Shown here: positions 4,907 to 11,264 of the stretch, one piece after another
How the letters are laid out: every line of letters begins with the position of its first letter
Numbering within the stretch: position 1 is the first letter of the stretch
From: Candidatus Kaiserbacteria bacterium
GTDB lineage: Bacteria; Patescibacteriota; Minisyncoccia; Phycocordibacterales; Phycocordibacteraceae
DNA length: 11,264 bases
Reading direction: 5' to 3'
Assembly (NCBI GenBank): GCA_016182285.1
Contig: JACOXQ010000068.1
Location: 1 to 11,264, forward strand
Notes under the pieces: model-generated
Database searches by the model: none
What the model was told of the DNA's origin: nothing
The model's input: only the letters and a program-made list of their open reading frames with translations
Made by a program: the position numbers and the translations under genes

Positions 4907-6049
4907 CTTCAGATACTTCTTTTTCTTGAGTTTATCTGGGAGATACGATTCCAAATCATATTTCTCGTACTCTTTTCCATAATCAAGCTCCTTCATCAGC
5001 CTGGTGACTGGGTTACGAATCTTTTTCGGGATTGGCAGATTGCCATGTGCGCGCACATCGGTCTGCGCGGAGCGGAGGGCGTCATAGGCCGAGCGGTCTT
5101 TCTTCGCCCCCGCGAGATACGCGACGCCGTGTGCGAGATTGATGGCGCATTCGGGGTAGCCGATGGTCTCGCATGCTCTGAACACGGCATTTGCAACTAC
5201 CAATGCGGTCGGCTGGGCGAGGCCGACATCTTCACTCGCGAAAACGACCATGCGGCGCGCGATAAAGAGCGGGTCCTCGCCCGCCTCCACCATCCGCGCG
5301 AGGTAGTAGAGCGCCGCATCTGCCTGCGATGCGCGCATGCTTTTAATGAACGCAGAGATAGTGTCGTAGTGTTCCTCGCCTTTCTTGTCGTAGCGCAGAT
5401 GCGGCGACTCCAGCGCTTTATTTAAGGTTTCAACAGAAACGTTTCCGTACAAGCTCATAGCGCCCTCCATCATCCCGAGCGCCTTGCGCGCGTCGCCATT
5501 TGAATATCCGAGTAGCCAGTCAAACGCGTCTTTATTTACTTTTATTTTTGTTTTCTTAACGATGGTTCGGAGCGCTTCTTCAGAGAGAGGCTCCAATACG
5601 AAGACGCGGCAGCGCGAGAGCAAGGGCGCGATAACTTCAAACGACGGATTCTCGGTCGTCGCGCCGATAAGCGTCAGTTCTCCGCTCTCCACATAGGGCA
5701 ATAAGAAATCCTGCTGGCTTTTATTAAATCTGTGAATCTCATCCAAAAACAAAACTTTTGTCCGTATCCCCAAAGTCCCACGGTCGTGTGATTCTGCGGA
5801 TATGATTTTTCTGATATCGTCCTTGCCGGCGGAGACCGCCGAGAGCTCAAAGAGTTCGGCGTGGAGCGCGCGCGCATAGATGCGCGCGATGGTCGTCTTC
5901 CCCGTCCCCGGCGGTCCCCAGAGAATGAATGAAAATTTATGCTTCTTCTCTATCGCGACACGTAATGGCTTTCCTTCTCCGACAAGATGCTCCTGCCCGA
6001 CCACGTCGGTTATTTTCGTCGGCCGTATCCTCGCCGCAAGAGGTTCCAT
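4904..6049 (-). CDS. rarA: Replication-associated recombination protein A, AAA+ ATPase
   Basis: RarA (MgsA) is a clamp-loader-like AAA+ ATPase that acts at stalled replication forks and single-strand DNA ends. The 381-residue protein shows the expected order. First comes PLAARIRPTKITDVVGQEHL. Walker A is GPPGTGKT (45-52) and Walker B is LFLDEIHRF (100-108) followed by NKSQQD. Sensor 1 is GATTENPSFE (129-138), and SRCRVF (145-150) contains the arginine finger region. The family-specific C-terminal part has ARMVEAGEDPLFIARR, VFASEDVGLAQP and HGVAYLAGAKKDRSAY. The length is slightly below the usual 400-450, and the Lys-rich tail looks complete. The start at 6049 has GAGG-type sequence upstream. 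The gene begins 30 nt after tRNA-Gly(TCC) on the same strand and is probably co-transcribed with it. Confidence 0.96.
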   Translation of the reverse strand: MEPLAARIRPTKITDVVGQEHLVGEGKPLRVAIEKKHKFSFILWGPPGTGKTTIARIYARALHAELFELSAVSAGKDDIRKIISAESHDRGTLGIRTKVLFLDEIHRFNKSQQDFLLPYVESGELTLIGATTENPSFEVIAPLLSRCRVFVLEPLSEEALRTIVKKTKIKVNKDAFDWLLGYSNGDARKALGMMEGAMSLYGNVSVETLNKALESPHLRYDKKGEEHYDTISAFIKSMRASQADAALYYLARMVEAGEDPLFIARRMVVFASEDVGLAQPTALVVANAVFRACETIGYPECAINLAHGVAYLAGAKKDRSAYDALRSAQTDVRAHGNLPIPKKIRNPVTRLMKELDYGKEYEKYDLESYLPDKLKKKKYLK

Positions 6050-6079
6050 CCCTCTATGGTACTCCTCTCTTTAATTTTG

Positions 6080-6150
6080 TGCGGGCGGCGAGAATCGGAC
6101 TCGCGTCTCAACCTTGGAAGGGTCGCGTCATACCATTAGACTACGCCCGC
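6080..6150 (-). tRNA. tRNA-Gly, anticodon TCC
   Basis: The 71-nt gene folds fully. The acceptor is GCGGGCG/CGCCCGC and the D-stem is GTC/GAC. The anticodon stem is CGACC/GGTTG with loop CTTCCAA, and the T-stem is GCGAG/CTCGC with loop TCCGATT. The discriminator is A. CCA is not encoded. The first 10 nt overlap the end of the upstream same-strand coding gene. Confidence 0.95.
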
Positions 6151-6821
6151 ATTTTTGTTATCCGAACGACCTCGTCAGTCCATGCTTGGATTTTTCTAGC
6201 CAAGATGACACCGAATTCTTTTCGACCCAAGCTTCTCACAGTAAGATGAGCCGTGCCGTGTGGAAGTTTCCCGGCCCGATTCTTCTGTTTATTCGTCCGC
6301 CTGTCGACCTGTGTCTTGCCGAATTGGCTTCTTGGAATGGTAGTCGTGTGTGACCAGAATTGCAAACTTCCCTCGACATCAGAGTCGGGATAGAGATGTA
6401 TCGTGAGCAGAAACTGTTCACGTAAGACACCAAGCCCATGAAACCACGCTATCGCGAGGTTAATGACGTTCGGGTCGGCATTCACCATCCTAGTTATGCC
6501 GTATGTCTTTGCTCCTTCACCGAGATATAGACCGAGTCCGAACATGAACAGGTCGCGTTTACTAACATCTCCTATGTCCAAAAAAGCAGCCTGCCTGGTT
6601 TTCTCTGTTTCATCTTGCCGGATTTTTGTCTTTCGTGCATTGGATGCAGCAATAGCCTTGCCTACTCTCTCGATAGTTTGTTGGTTAGGGGTGTAAAGGA
6701 TTTTAGAAAGCCATTCACTGAGAGTGCTTTTCGAGAGTCCGGTTTTTTCAGAAATATATGAATATGCAAACCCTTCTTTGCGTAGTGTGACTGCGAGTTC
6801 CCGCGTTGAGGGGTTGTGCAT
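6141..6821 (-). CDS. Helix-turn-helix protein with a LAGLIDADG-like domain
   Basis: The 226-residue protein begins with a helix-turn-helix (residues about 6-42, with FAYSYISEKTGLSKSTLSEW). A LAGLIDADG-like module follows (about 90-215): FMFGLGLYLGEG (92-103) resembles the acidic motif helix, followed by VNADPNVINLAIAWF, a LYPDSD strand, SLQFWSHTT, IPRSQFGK and GTAHLTVR. The HTH plus LAGLIDADG layout recalls WhiA-type regulators and homing-endonuclease derivatives. Catalytic activity cannot be judged from one motif. The ATG lies 7 nt after a consensus TATAAT, implying a leaderless mRNA. The stop TAG falls inside tRNA-Gly(TCC), 8-10 nt from its 5' end. This is an unusual overlap that must be resolved by RNase P processing. 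Position beside a tRNA would also suit a mobile or domesticated endonuclease gene. Confidence 0.85.
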   Translation of the reverse strand: MHNPSTRELAVTLRKEGFAYSYISEKTGLSKSTLSEWLSKILYTPNQQTIERVGKAIAASNARKTKIRQDETEKTRQAAFLDIGDVSKRDLFMFGLGLYLGEGAKTYGITRMVNADPNVINLAIAWFHGLGVLREQFLLTIHLYPDSDVEGSLQFWSHTTTIPRSQFGKTQVDRRTNKQKNRAGKLPHGTAHLTVRSLGRKEFGVILARKIQAWTDEVVRITKMRA

Positions 6822-6828
6822 GCTTTAA

Positions 6829-6855
6829 ATTATACATCTGTACAGTATATGTATG
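6829..6855 (-). promoter_or_regulatory. Promoter with imperfect palindrome for the HTH gene
   Basis: TATAAT (6834-6829, minus strand) lies 7 nt before ATG 6821, so the transcript would be leaderless. No good -35 is visible. An imperfect palindrome centred on TGTACA spans 6831-6855 and overlaps the -10, as an autoregulatory operator would. Confidence 0.5.
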
Positions 6856-6875
6856 CTAGTTCGATATCCACAGAG

Positions 6876-6890
6876 CCGAAACCCTTTCGG
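6876..6890. repeat. Short inverted repeat upstream of the protease gene
   Basis: CCGAAA (6876-6881) and TTTCGG (6885-6890) flank CCC. A related palindrome TTTCGAAA lies at 6900-6907. Both sit in the 100-bp gap between the divergent HTH and protease genes and may be an operator. Confidence 0.35.
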
Positions 6891-6930
6891 GATGCTGTCT
6901 TTCGAAACGATTTTGCGCTAGCCTTTGAAT

Positions 6931-8034
6931 ATGTCGCGCTTTGTATCATACATAGGCGTAGTTACGGCGCTCGTCGTCGGCATTTTTATAATTGCCGTTT
7001 CTGACAGCGTAACAATTTTTCAAACTCCTCCGGCGATTACTTATACGGCACCCTCAACCGTTTCTGTATTACCTGTTGTTGAAACGGAGAAGATTGAAGC
7101 AACAACTTCTGTACAAACTCAATCAGTCAATATTCCTGCACAAGTCGTTCTTCCTCCGATTGAAAAAATCGCGACTTCTATAAAGACTGCGCTGTCCCAA
7201 TCGGAGAGCTCTTCACTGGATGCTTCGTCGTCGTTGTTGCGCTCCGCGCTCGTAAACATAATTTGCTATGCACCGGCAGGCAGTCGTCTGCGCTCCACGA
7301 GCGGCAGCGGCATCATTATTGATTCAAAAGGAGTCATCCTTACTAACGCGCACATCGCGCAAAATTTCTTACTCGCCGGCCGCGGCGTCTCCTGCACCGT
7401 CCGTTCCGGCAGTCCGGCCGTTAATAAGTATGAAGCGTCTCTCATTTATATTCCGTCCGCATGGGTTAGCGCGAATGCGGACATCCTCACCGAAGCGAAT
7501 CCGAGCGGGACCGGCGAATACGATTTCGCTTTCCTCGCCGTTTCTAAAAGCACGACCAGAGACGAACTCCAGTCATCTTTTCCGTCTATACCGCTCGCGA
7601 CTTCGCCTTCAAACATCGGGACTCCAGTGGTCATCGCCTCTTATGCCGCACAGTTTCTTGAGTCAAGCCAGATACAATCCGCGCTCTTCCCCACCATCGT
7701 TTTCGGCTCGGTGAAGGATGTGTACACATTTGCGACGAACACTATTGACGTGCTCGCGCTCGGCGGCTCGGCCGCGGCGCAGGAGGGTTCCTCGGGCGGC
7801 GGCGTCGCCGACGCCTCCGGCGCGCTCGTCGGCACCATTACTACGAGTACGACCAAGGGCACCACCGACACGCGCAAGCTGGACGCCATCACCGCCTCCT
7901 ACATCCGCGCCGCGTACGCGAACGATACCGGCGAAGCTCTCGACCTGCTCCTCGCCAAGCCGCTCGCGGATTCCATTTCCGACTTCGCGCCGCAGATACC
8001 CGCGCTTGAATCAATCCTGACTGCCAATTTCTAA
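6931..8034 (+). CDS. Membrane-anchored or secreted trypsin-like serine protease
   Basis: The 367-residue protein has an N-terminal hydrophobic segment (residues about 5-24, VSYIGVVTALVVGIFIIAV) that acts as a signal anchor. A low-complexity Thr/Ser/Val/Pro linker follows to about residue 100, then a chymotrypsin-fold domain. The triad is visible: His141 in TNAHIAQ, Asp198 in EYDFAFLAV and Ser288 in EGSSGGGV. A GSGIIIDSKGVILT strand pair precedes the His, as in HtrA/DegP-like proteases. No PDZ domain is present, and the protein ends soon after the catalytic domain. It probably acts outside the membrane in protein quality control or processing. ATG 6931 is chosen. TTG 6925 is in frame, but TAGCCT (6919-6924), a poor -10 candidate, ends 6 nt before 6931, the same geometry as the leaderless genes. 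The stop is 4 nt from the 3' end of convergent tRNA-Pro. Confidence 0.9.
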   Translation: MSRFVSYIGVVTALVVGIFIIAVSDSVTIFQTPPAITYTAPSTVSVLPVVETEKIEATTSVQTQSVNIPAQVVLPPIEKIATSIKTALSQSESSSLDASSSLLRSALVNIICYAPAGSRLRSTSGSGIIIDSKGVILTNAHIAQNFLLAGRGVSCTVRSGSPAVNKYEASLIYIPSAWVSANADILTEANPSGTGEYDFAFLAVSKSTTRDELQSSFPSIPLATSPSNIGTPVVIASYAAQFLESSQIQSALFPTIVFGSVKDVYTFATNTIDVLALGGSAAAQEGSSGGGVADASGALVGTITTSTTKGTTDTRKLDAITASYIRAAYANDTGEALDLLLAKPLADSISDFAPQIPALESILTANF

Positions 8035-8037
8035 TCA

Positions 8038-8108
8038 TCGGGGCGCCGAGAATCGGACTCGGTCCTACTGCTCCCAAAGCAGGCGTACTACCGGTATACT
8101 ACGCCCCG
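8038..8108 (-). tRNA. tRNA-Pro, anticodon TGG
   Basis: The acceptor is CGGGGCG/CGCCCCG, typical of tRNA-Pro with its unusual 5' C. The anticodon loop is TTTGGGA, with TGG and the expected G37. The T-stem is CCGAG/CTCGG and the discriminator is A. The first pair of the anticodon stem (C27-T43) is mismatched. CCA is not encoded. It starts 5 nt after the yraN stop and is probably co-transcribed. Confidence 0.93.
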
Positions 8109-8113
8109 TTTTT

Positions 8114-8515
8114 TCACTTTACACTAATCTGCGGGAGATAACTAACGCGCGCCATGCCGTCGCGGCGGCGCAGCCACACGAGGATTCCGTCCACTTGCCA
8201 CTCCCCCTCCCATTTTTTCTCAAGGACATACCATTCGCCAGTTCGCGCAACTTTCCGCACTTTTGCTTGATGCAGATTAAGCGATGGGTCGTAGTCATCG
8301 CCGGAACTTTTTTCAGAGAGAAAGTTATGTGCAAGCACTGTCTTAACTTCAACGAAATGTAGCGTACCTTCCCTCTCTGCGATGATGTCCAGCTCGCCGG
8401 TTTTCTTCACATAGTTGCGGTCGCGGATAGAGAATCCGTGTCGGCGAAGATACTCGCAGGCGACATCTTCGCCCAATTTCCCAACCTGCTTACGCGTATA
8501 CGACGAGATATCCAT
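8114..8515 (-). CDS. yraN: UPF0102 / YraN-family nuclease-fold protein
   Basis: This is a 133-residue protein of the YraN family, which has a restriction-endonuclease-like (PD-(D/E)xK) fold and is usually linked to DNA processing, though its role is poorly defined. Diagnostic segments are GKLGEDVACEYLRRHGFSI (residues about 12-30), RNYVKKTGELDIIAEREG with the acidic GELDII motif (about 33-50), and LHFVEVKTV (about 52-60), where E-x-K completes the site. The C-terminal half has the HQAKVRKVART helix and the usual final strand WQVDGILVWL. The ATG at 8515 follows TATTCT by 7 nt, so the mRNA may be leaderless. AAAAGG lies too close to serve as a Shine-Dalgarno. The TGA stop is 5 nt before tRNA-Pro(TGG) on the same strand, indicating one transcript. 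Confidence 0.93.
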   Translation of the reverse strand: MDISSYTRKQVGKLGEDVACEYLRRHGFSIRDRNYVKKTGELDIIAEREGTLHFVEVKTVLAHNFLSEKSSGDDYDPSLNLHQAKVRKVARTGEWYVLEKKWEGEWQVDGILVWLRRRDGMARVSYLPQISVK

Positions 8516-8522
8516 GCCTTTT

Positions 8523-8528
8523 AGAATA
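8523..8528 (-). promoter_or_regulatory. -10 box for a leaderless yraN transcript
   Basis: TATTCT on the minus strand ends 7 nt before ATG 8515. No convincing -35 is visible. The same geometry occurs at 3505 and 6821. Confidence 0.4.
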
Positions 8529-8626
8529 ATGGCTCATTACCTCACTATTTCACGGACTCGCCAAAAAGTCCTCTGTCCTTTATCCCCAGTGTCCACAGAC
8601 TTTTGCACACCCTGTAAAGTCGTTTC

Positions 8627-8648
8627 GCAATCACATTTTTGTGCTTGC
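8627..8648. repeat. Small imperfect hairpin between tRNA-Gly(GCC) and yraN
   Basis: GCAATCACA and TGTGCTTGC pair around TTTT with one mismatch. It lies in the non-coding stretch 8516-8656, where no gene is seen. Its role is unknown. Confidence 0.35.
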
Positions 8649-8656
8649 ACTTCGAA

Positions 8657-8689
8657 GCGAAAGGCCGCTGTCTGACAGCGGCCTTTCGC
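8657..8689 (-). terminator. Strong hairpin after tRNA-Gly(GCC)
   Basis: GCGAAAGGCCGCTG (8657-8670) and CAGCGGCCTTTCGC (8676-8689) form a perfect 14-bp stem with loop TCTGA. It lies 7 nt past the 3' end of tRNA-Gly(GCC). Its U-tract on the minus strand is weak, so it may act as a processing or stabilising hairpin as well as a terminator. Confidence 0.7.
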
Positions 8690-8696
8690 GAAGTAG

Positions 8697-8767
8697 TGCG
8701 GGTAGGGAGAATCGAACTCCCATCATCTGATTGGCAACCAGATGTTCTACCATTGAACCATACCCGC
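8697..8767 (-). tRNA. tRNA-Gly, anticodon GCC
   Basis: The acceptor is GCGGGTA/TACCCGC. The anticodon stem is TCTGG/TCAGA with loop TTGCCAA, and the T-stem is GGGAG/CTCCC with loop TTCGATT. The discriminator is A and CCA is not encoded. It is the second glycine isoacceptor here and lies 42 nt after tRNA-Arg on the same strand. Confidence 0.96.
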
Positions 8768-8809
8768 CTCTGTGCGGCATGATACCATGTCGTCCGTTTG
8801 TATTTCTAG

Positions 8810-8881
8810 TGCCCCGACCAGGAATCGAACCCAGAATTCGAAGTCCGAAGCTTCGCGTGATATCCGTTTCACCATCGGGGC
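8810..8881 (-). tRNA. tRNA-Arg, anticodon TCG
   Basis: The acceptor is GCCCCGA/TCGGGGC and the D-stem is GTG/CAC. The anticodon stem is CGAAG/CTTCG with loop CTTCGGA, giving TCG (reads CGA). The T-stem is CTGGG/CCTGG with wobbles, loop TTCGATT, and the discriminator is A. CCA is not encoded. A -10-like TATAAG (8892-8887) lies 5 nt upstream, so it probably heads the tRNA transcript. Confidence 0.94.
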
Positions 8882-8894
8882 GTGTTCTTATAGT
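8867..8894 (+). promoter_or_regulatory. Probable promoter of the CCA-adding enzyme gene
   Basis: TATAGT at 8889-8894 with a weak -35 (TTTCAC, 8867-8872, inside tRNA-Arg) reads toward cca. The same few bases serve as the -10 of tRNA-Arg on the other strand, so the 37-bp gap 8882-8918 is a tight divergent promoter. Confidence 0.4.
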
Positions 8895-8918
8895 ACGTCA
8901 CTATGCTACGATTTGGAA

Positions 8919-10386
8919 ATGCGGTATAAGATTCCGAACGAAGTGACGATGGTGAGCCATGGCCTGCGCGACGCGGGCTTTGAAGCATATCTCGTCGGCG
9001 GGTGTGTCCGCGACCTGATAATCGGCCTAGAACCTAAGGATTGGGACGTACGTTACTACTAATGCCTCGCCTGAGCAAATTCAGTCTCTGTTTCCAGATT
9101 CTTTCTACGAAAATGAGTATGGCACCGTTGGGGTTAAGACCGGTTCAGAAGATGCGAGACTAGCGATTATTGAGGTAACCCCCTATCGCCTGGAATCCGG
9201 CTATTCCGATAAGCGTCGTCCCGATAAAGTAGAGTTCGGCACTTCCCTACTAGAAGATCTCGCGCGGCGCGACTTCACCATTAACGCCATCGCTCTGGAC
9301 GAGTCTCAAGGACATATAGTTGACCCATACGACGGCCAAAAGGACATAAAGGACAAATTGGTGCGCGCAGTAGGTAAAGCCGACGACCGTTTCAGCGAAG
9401 ACGCTCTGCGCATGCTCCGCGCCGTACGCCTCGTGGCCGAACTCGGCTTTGGCATAGATGGCGACACCGCGAAAGCTATAAGCGAAAATAGCAAGCATTT
9501 AAAGCACGTTTCGCGTGAAAGAGTTCATGATGAATTTATGCGCATTCTCAATTCCAGTCAGCCGATGAATGCGCTTGTTCTAGCGAAGCAGCTCGGCATC
9601 CTTGAATACATCGTACCGGACCTAATCCGCGGTATCGGCGTTGAGCAGAATCAGGCGCATTCCTACGACGTTTTTGAACACAATCTTCGCACGATGCAAC
9701 ACGCCGCAGACAAGGGCTGGAACTTTGACATCCGACTCGCAGGTCTCTACCACGACATAGCGAAGCCGGAAACACGTCGTTGGTCCGAAGAGAAGAAGGA
9801 CTGGACCTTCCATGGACACGATGTCGTTGGTTCACGTGTAACAAGGAAAGCCCTAGAGGATATGCATTTTTCACGAGAAATAATTGATAAGGTAGTCAAG
9901 TTGGTACGGTGGCATATGTTCTTCTCTGACCCCGAACAGATTACGCTTTCTGCCGTTCGCCGTATGATTGTGAATGTTGGCGAAGAGAACATACAGGATT
10001 TGTTAAACTTGCGCATTTGCGACCGCATAGGGACCGGCAGGCCTAAGGAACAGCCGTTTCGCTTTCGCAAATATAAGGCAATGGTTGACCAAGCTCTCCG
10101 CGACCCGATATCAGTAACTATGCTTAAGACTGACGGCAACCGGCTTATGGGGCTGTTCCACGTGAAAGCAGGCCCAGTCATTGGCTGGACGCTTAATGCG
10201 CTCCTAGAGGAGATTTTGGACAATGCCGATTTAAATACGACAGAATATTTGGATAAAAGGGCGAAGGAACTATTAAAAATGCCTGAAGATGAGCTAAAAA
10301 AGCTTGGAGAAGCAGGGAAGCAGAGGAGGGAAGCGGCAGAAGATGAGGAAATAAAGCATATAATGGAAAAGTACCACGTTTGCTAG
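8919..10386 (+). pseudogene. cca: CCA-adding tRNA nucleotidyltransferase, frameshifted
   Basis: This enzyme adds or repairs the 3' CCA of tRNAs. Frame one (ATG 8919) encodes YLVGGCVRD and the catalytic DWD (residues 41-43), then runs into TAA at 9060-9062. The rest continues in another frame from 9055: TTNASPEQIQSLFP, RRDFTINAI (about 115-123), EDALRMLRAVRLVAELGF, and an HD domain (YHDIAK, about residues 277-278), ending at TAG 10386. The break is a 4-bp tandem duplication, GACGTACGTTAC where GACGTTAC is expected. Removing it restores a normal protein of about 487 residues. Without it, translation gives 47 residues, and internal starts such as TTG 9358 would lack the active site. None of the four local tRNA genes encodes CCA, so this activity should be essential. 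A sequencing or assembly error, a minority variant, or a second gene copy are the main explanations. Confidence 0.9.
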
Positions 10387-11222
10387 TTCCACATGAAACA
10401 ACGAAGGCCACCCAAGTGGGTGGCCGTCAGCGTAAAAGGAGCAGGGGCGTTAAATGGTGCCAACGACCCGAGAAATGTGGGTAGCCTTGTTTCGATTACT
10501 GATGTGCGTCTGGCGCTCTTCAGGCAGAGAGTCCGTGCGCTATGGCTTGTAATGGGGATCACCCCAAATGTAGGCAGGAACACTACATGATCGCGCTCTG
10601 ACGCCGACAAAGGACTATAAAGAACATCCCGTCCTTTGAGCATATCAAAGAATCTCTTATAGCTCTCAGCAATGAGTTTAGATTTGACCACATAAAGTAT
10701 CGGAGGGTTCGCGTAGGTGTAGAACGATAGTGTCTCGTTCATAATCATCACGTTGACGAGGCCCTTCGGTAGGTTGGTCAACACGCGGAACTCAAATTTC
10801 TTCTGCTCTTTATCATAAAATTGCGCCATTTGTGCCTCGTGTTCTGCACCGATATATTGTGATGCAATTTTTCGCTCCTTAATGAGCGCGGCATACTCGG
10901 GATAGGCTTCATCCATGATGCGAAGGAAGTGTTCACTACCTCCGCCAATAAAATACTGTGTTGTTTCTGGTGGGGCAGAGCGTGCACGCTCGACTTCAAA
11001 CTTTTGTATTGCCCGCTCGCCCTGCACAACCTCGAAATCTTGCTCGTGGCCTATCGTGCTAAAGGTATTGAGCTCTCGCACAATGTCTTCTGCCTCTATG
11101 ATCTTGTGTCGGGCGAGCTTTTCTATCTGGTTTGGTGCTACTGCTTTATATTTCTTCTGTTTACCATGCTCTATCGGCTCCACAAGTCCAAGTTCCAATA
11201 GTTTGTTCATGCTGATATACAC
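10383..11222 (-). CDS. TrmB-like regulator, damaged or incomplete at both ends
   Basis: The frame is open from GTG 11222 to 10383 (279 codons). It begins inside a winged helix: the in-frame codons just upstream encode GAGIHRQYVYISMNKLL, a plausible recognition helix, and GLVEPIEHGKQKKYKAVAPN forms the wing. But TAG lies in frame at 11264-11262, so the first helices are missing in this frame. The middle (residues about 60-200) has the TrmB-like effector domain with FEFRVLTNLP, MIMNETLSFYTYANPP, LYVVKSKLIAESY and KRFFDMLK, where such proteins normally stop. About 75 further residues (from GRDVLYSP on) look non-homologous, cover a terminator hairpin and overlap the cca stop. A frameshift or lost stop near 10650 is likely. 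The gene may be a decaying regulator or may carry sequence errors. Confidence 0.6.
   Translation of the reverse strand: MYISMNKLLELGLVEPIEHGKQKKYKAVAPNQIEKLARHKIIEAEDIVRELNTFSTIGHEQDFEVVQGERAIQKFEVERARSAPPETTQYFIGGGSEHFLRIMDEAYPEYAALIKERKIASQYIGAEHEAQMAQFYDKEQKKFEFRVLTNLPKGLVNVMIMNETLSFYTYANPPILYVVKSKLIAESYKRFFDMLKGRDVLYSPLSASERDHVVFLPTFGVIPITSHSARTLCLKSARRTSVIETRLPTFLGSLAPFNAPAPFTLTATHLGGLRCFMWN
10396..10425 (-). terminator. Hairpin terminator read on the minus strand
   Basis: GGCCACCC (10425-10418 on the minus strand) and GGGTGGCC (10413-10406) form a perfect 8-bp stem around ACTT. The T-rich TTCGTTGTTT follows. It lies inside the nominal 3' end of the minus-strand TrmB-like frame, which suggests that frame is extended past its true end. 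Confidence 0.65.
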
Positions 11223-11264
11223 ATATTGCCGGTGAATACCGGCACCAAAAGCTATTTTTGCCTA

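Noticed and set aside
6816..7004. Plus-strand frame of 62 codons upstream of the protease
   Set aside because: It crosses the divergent promoter region and overlaps the protease start in another frame, with no coding signals.
8580..8598. DnaA-box-like TTATCCCCA with nearby TGTCCACAG, possible origin
   Set aside because: It is a single near-match without a cluster, AT-rich unwinding region or dnaA/dnaN neighbours.
9045..9062. Programmed frameshift in cca
   Set aside because: There is no slippery heptamer or downstream pseudoknot. The change is a simple 4-bp tandem duplication.
10393..10590. Plus-strand 65-codon frame after cca
   Set aside because: It starts at the terminator hairpin, has no convincing ribosome site and no recognisable protein.
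11262..11264. Stop-codon reassignment to explain the in-frame TAG
   Set aside because: Known Patescibacteria recoding concerns UGA, not UAG. TAG is used as a normal stop by rarA and at the cca end here.

Overview
The window looks like chromosomal DNA of a small-genome bacterium, most likely from the Candidate Phyla Radiation (Patescibacteria, Parcubacteria-like). This is inferred from gene content and style and was not tested by a search. The hints are RNase Y, two TrmB-type regulators, RarA, a YraN-family nuclease, a membrane-anchored trypsin-like protease, tRNA genes without encoded CCA, and short intergenic GC hairpins. TGA ends at least two genes (4269 and 8114), so a UGA-recoded code is not indicated.

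Left part (1-2694): a partial minus-strand gene runs off the left edge, divergent from rny (RNase Y, 314-1834). After rny come a 162-codon gene of uncertain, possibly RelE/barnase-like toxin type, a short hairpin, a compact tRNA-like fold without an anticodon arm, and a 51-bp second copy of the rny 3' end (2481-2531). The two rny ends differ mostly at third codon positions and share an identical 15-bp stop-spanning core. This looks like a small cassette that displaced the native rny terminus. An AT-rich block of direct and inverted repeats follows.

Middle (2695-6150): an orphan minus-strand gene with its own promoter and a UUCG-loop terminator is divergent from a TrmB-like regulator. Next is a perfect 93-bp tandem duplication that doubles a promoter in front of an HU gene. 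HU converges on rarA, with a terminator and inverted heptamer repeats between them. rarA lies downstream of tRNA-Gly(TCC), whose 5' end overlaps the stop of an HTH/LAGLIDADG-like gene.

Right part (6822-11264): a secreted or membrane-anchored serine protease converges on a minus-strand cluster of tRNA-Arg(TCG), tRNA-Gly(GCC), yraN and tRNA-Pro(TGG). Divergent from the cluster is a CCA-adding enzyme gene broken by a 4-bp ACGT duplication directly after its catalytic DxD motif. This is notable because none of the four tRNA genes here encodes CCA. The window ends in a second TrmB-like gene on the minus strand with an abnormal C-terminal extension and an in-frame stop just upstream of its partial helix-turn-helix.

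Several genes (3505, 6821, 8515, perhaps 6931) have a -10 hexamer 6-7 nt before ATG, which implies leaderless mRNAs. Others carry strong Shine-Dalgarno sequences.
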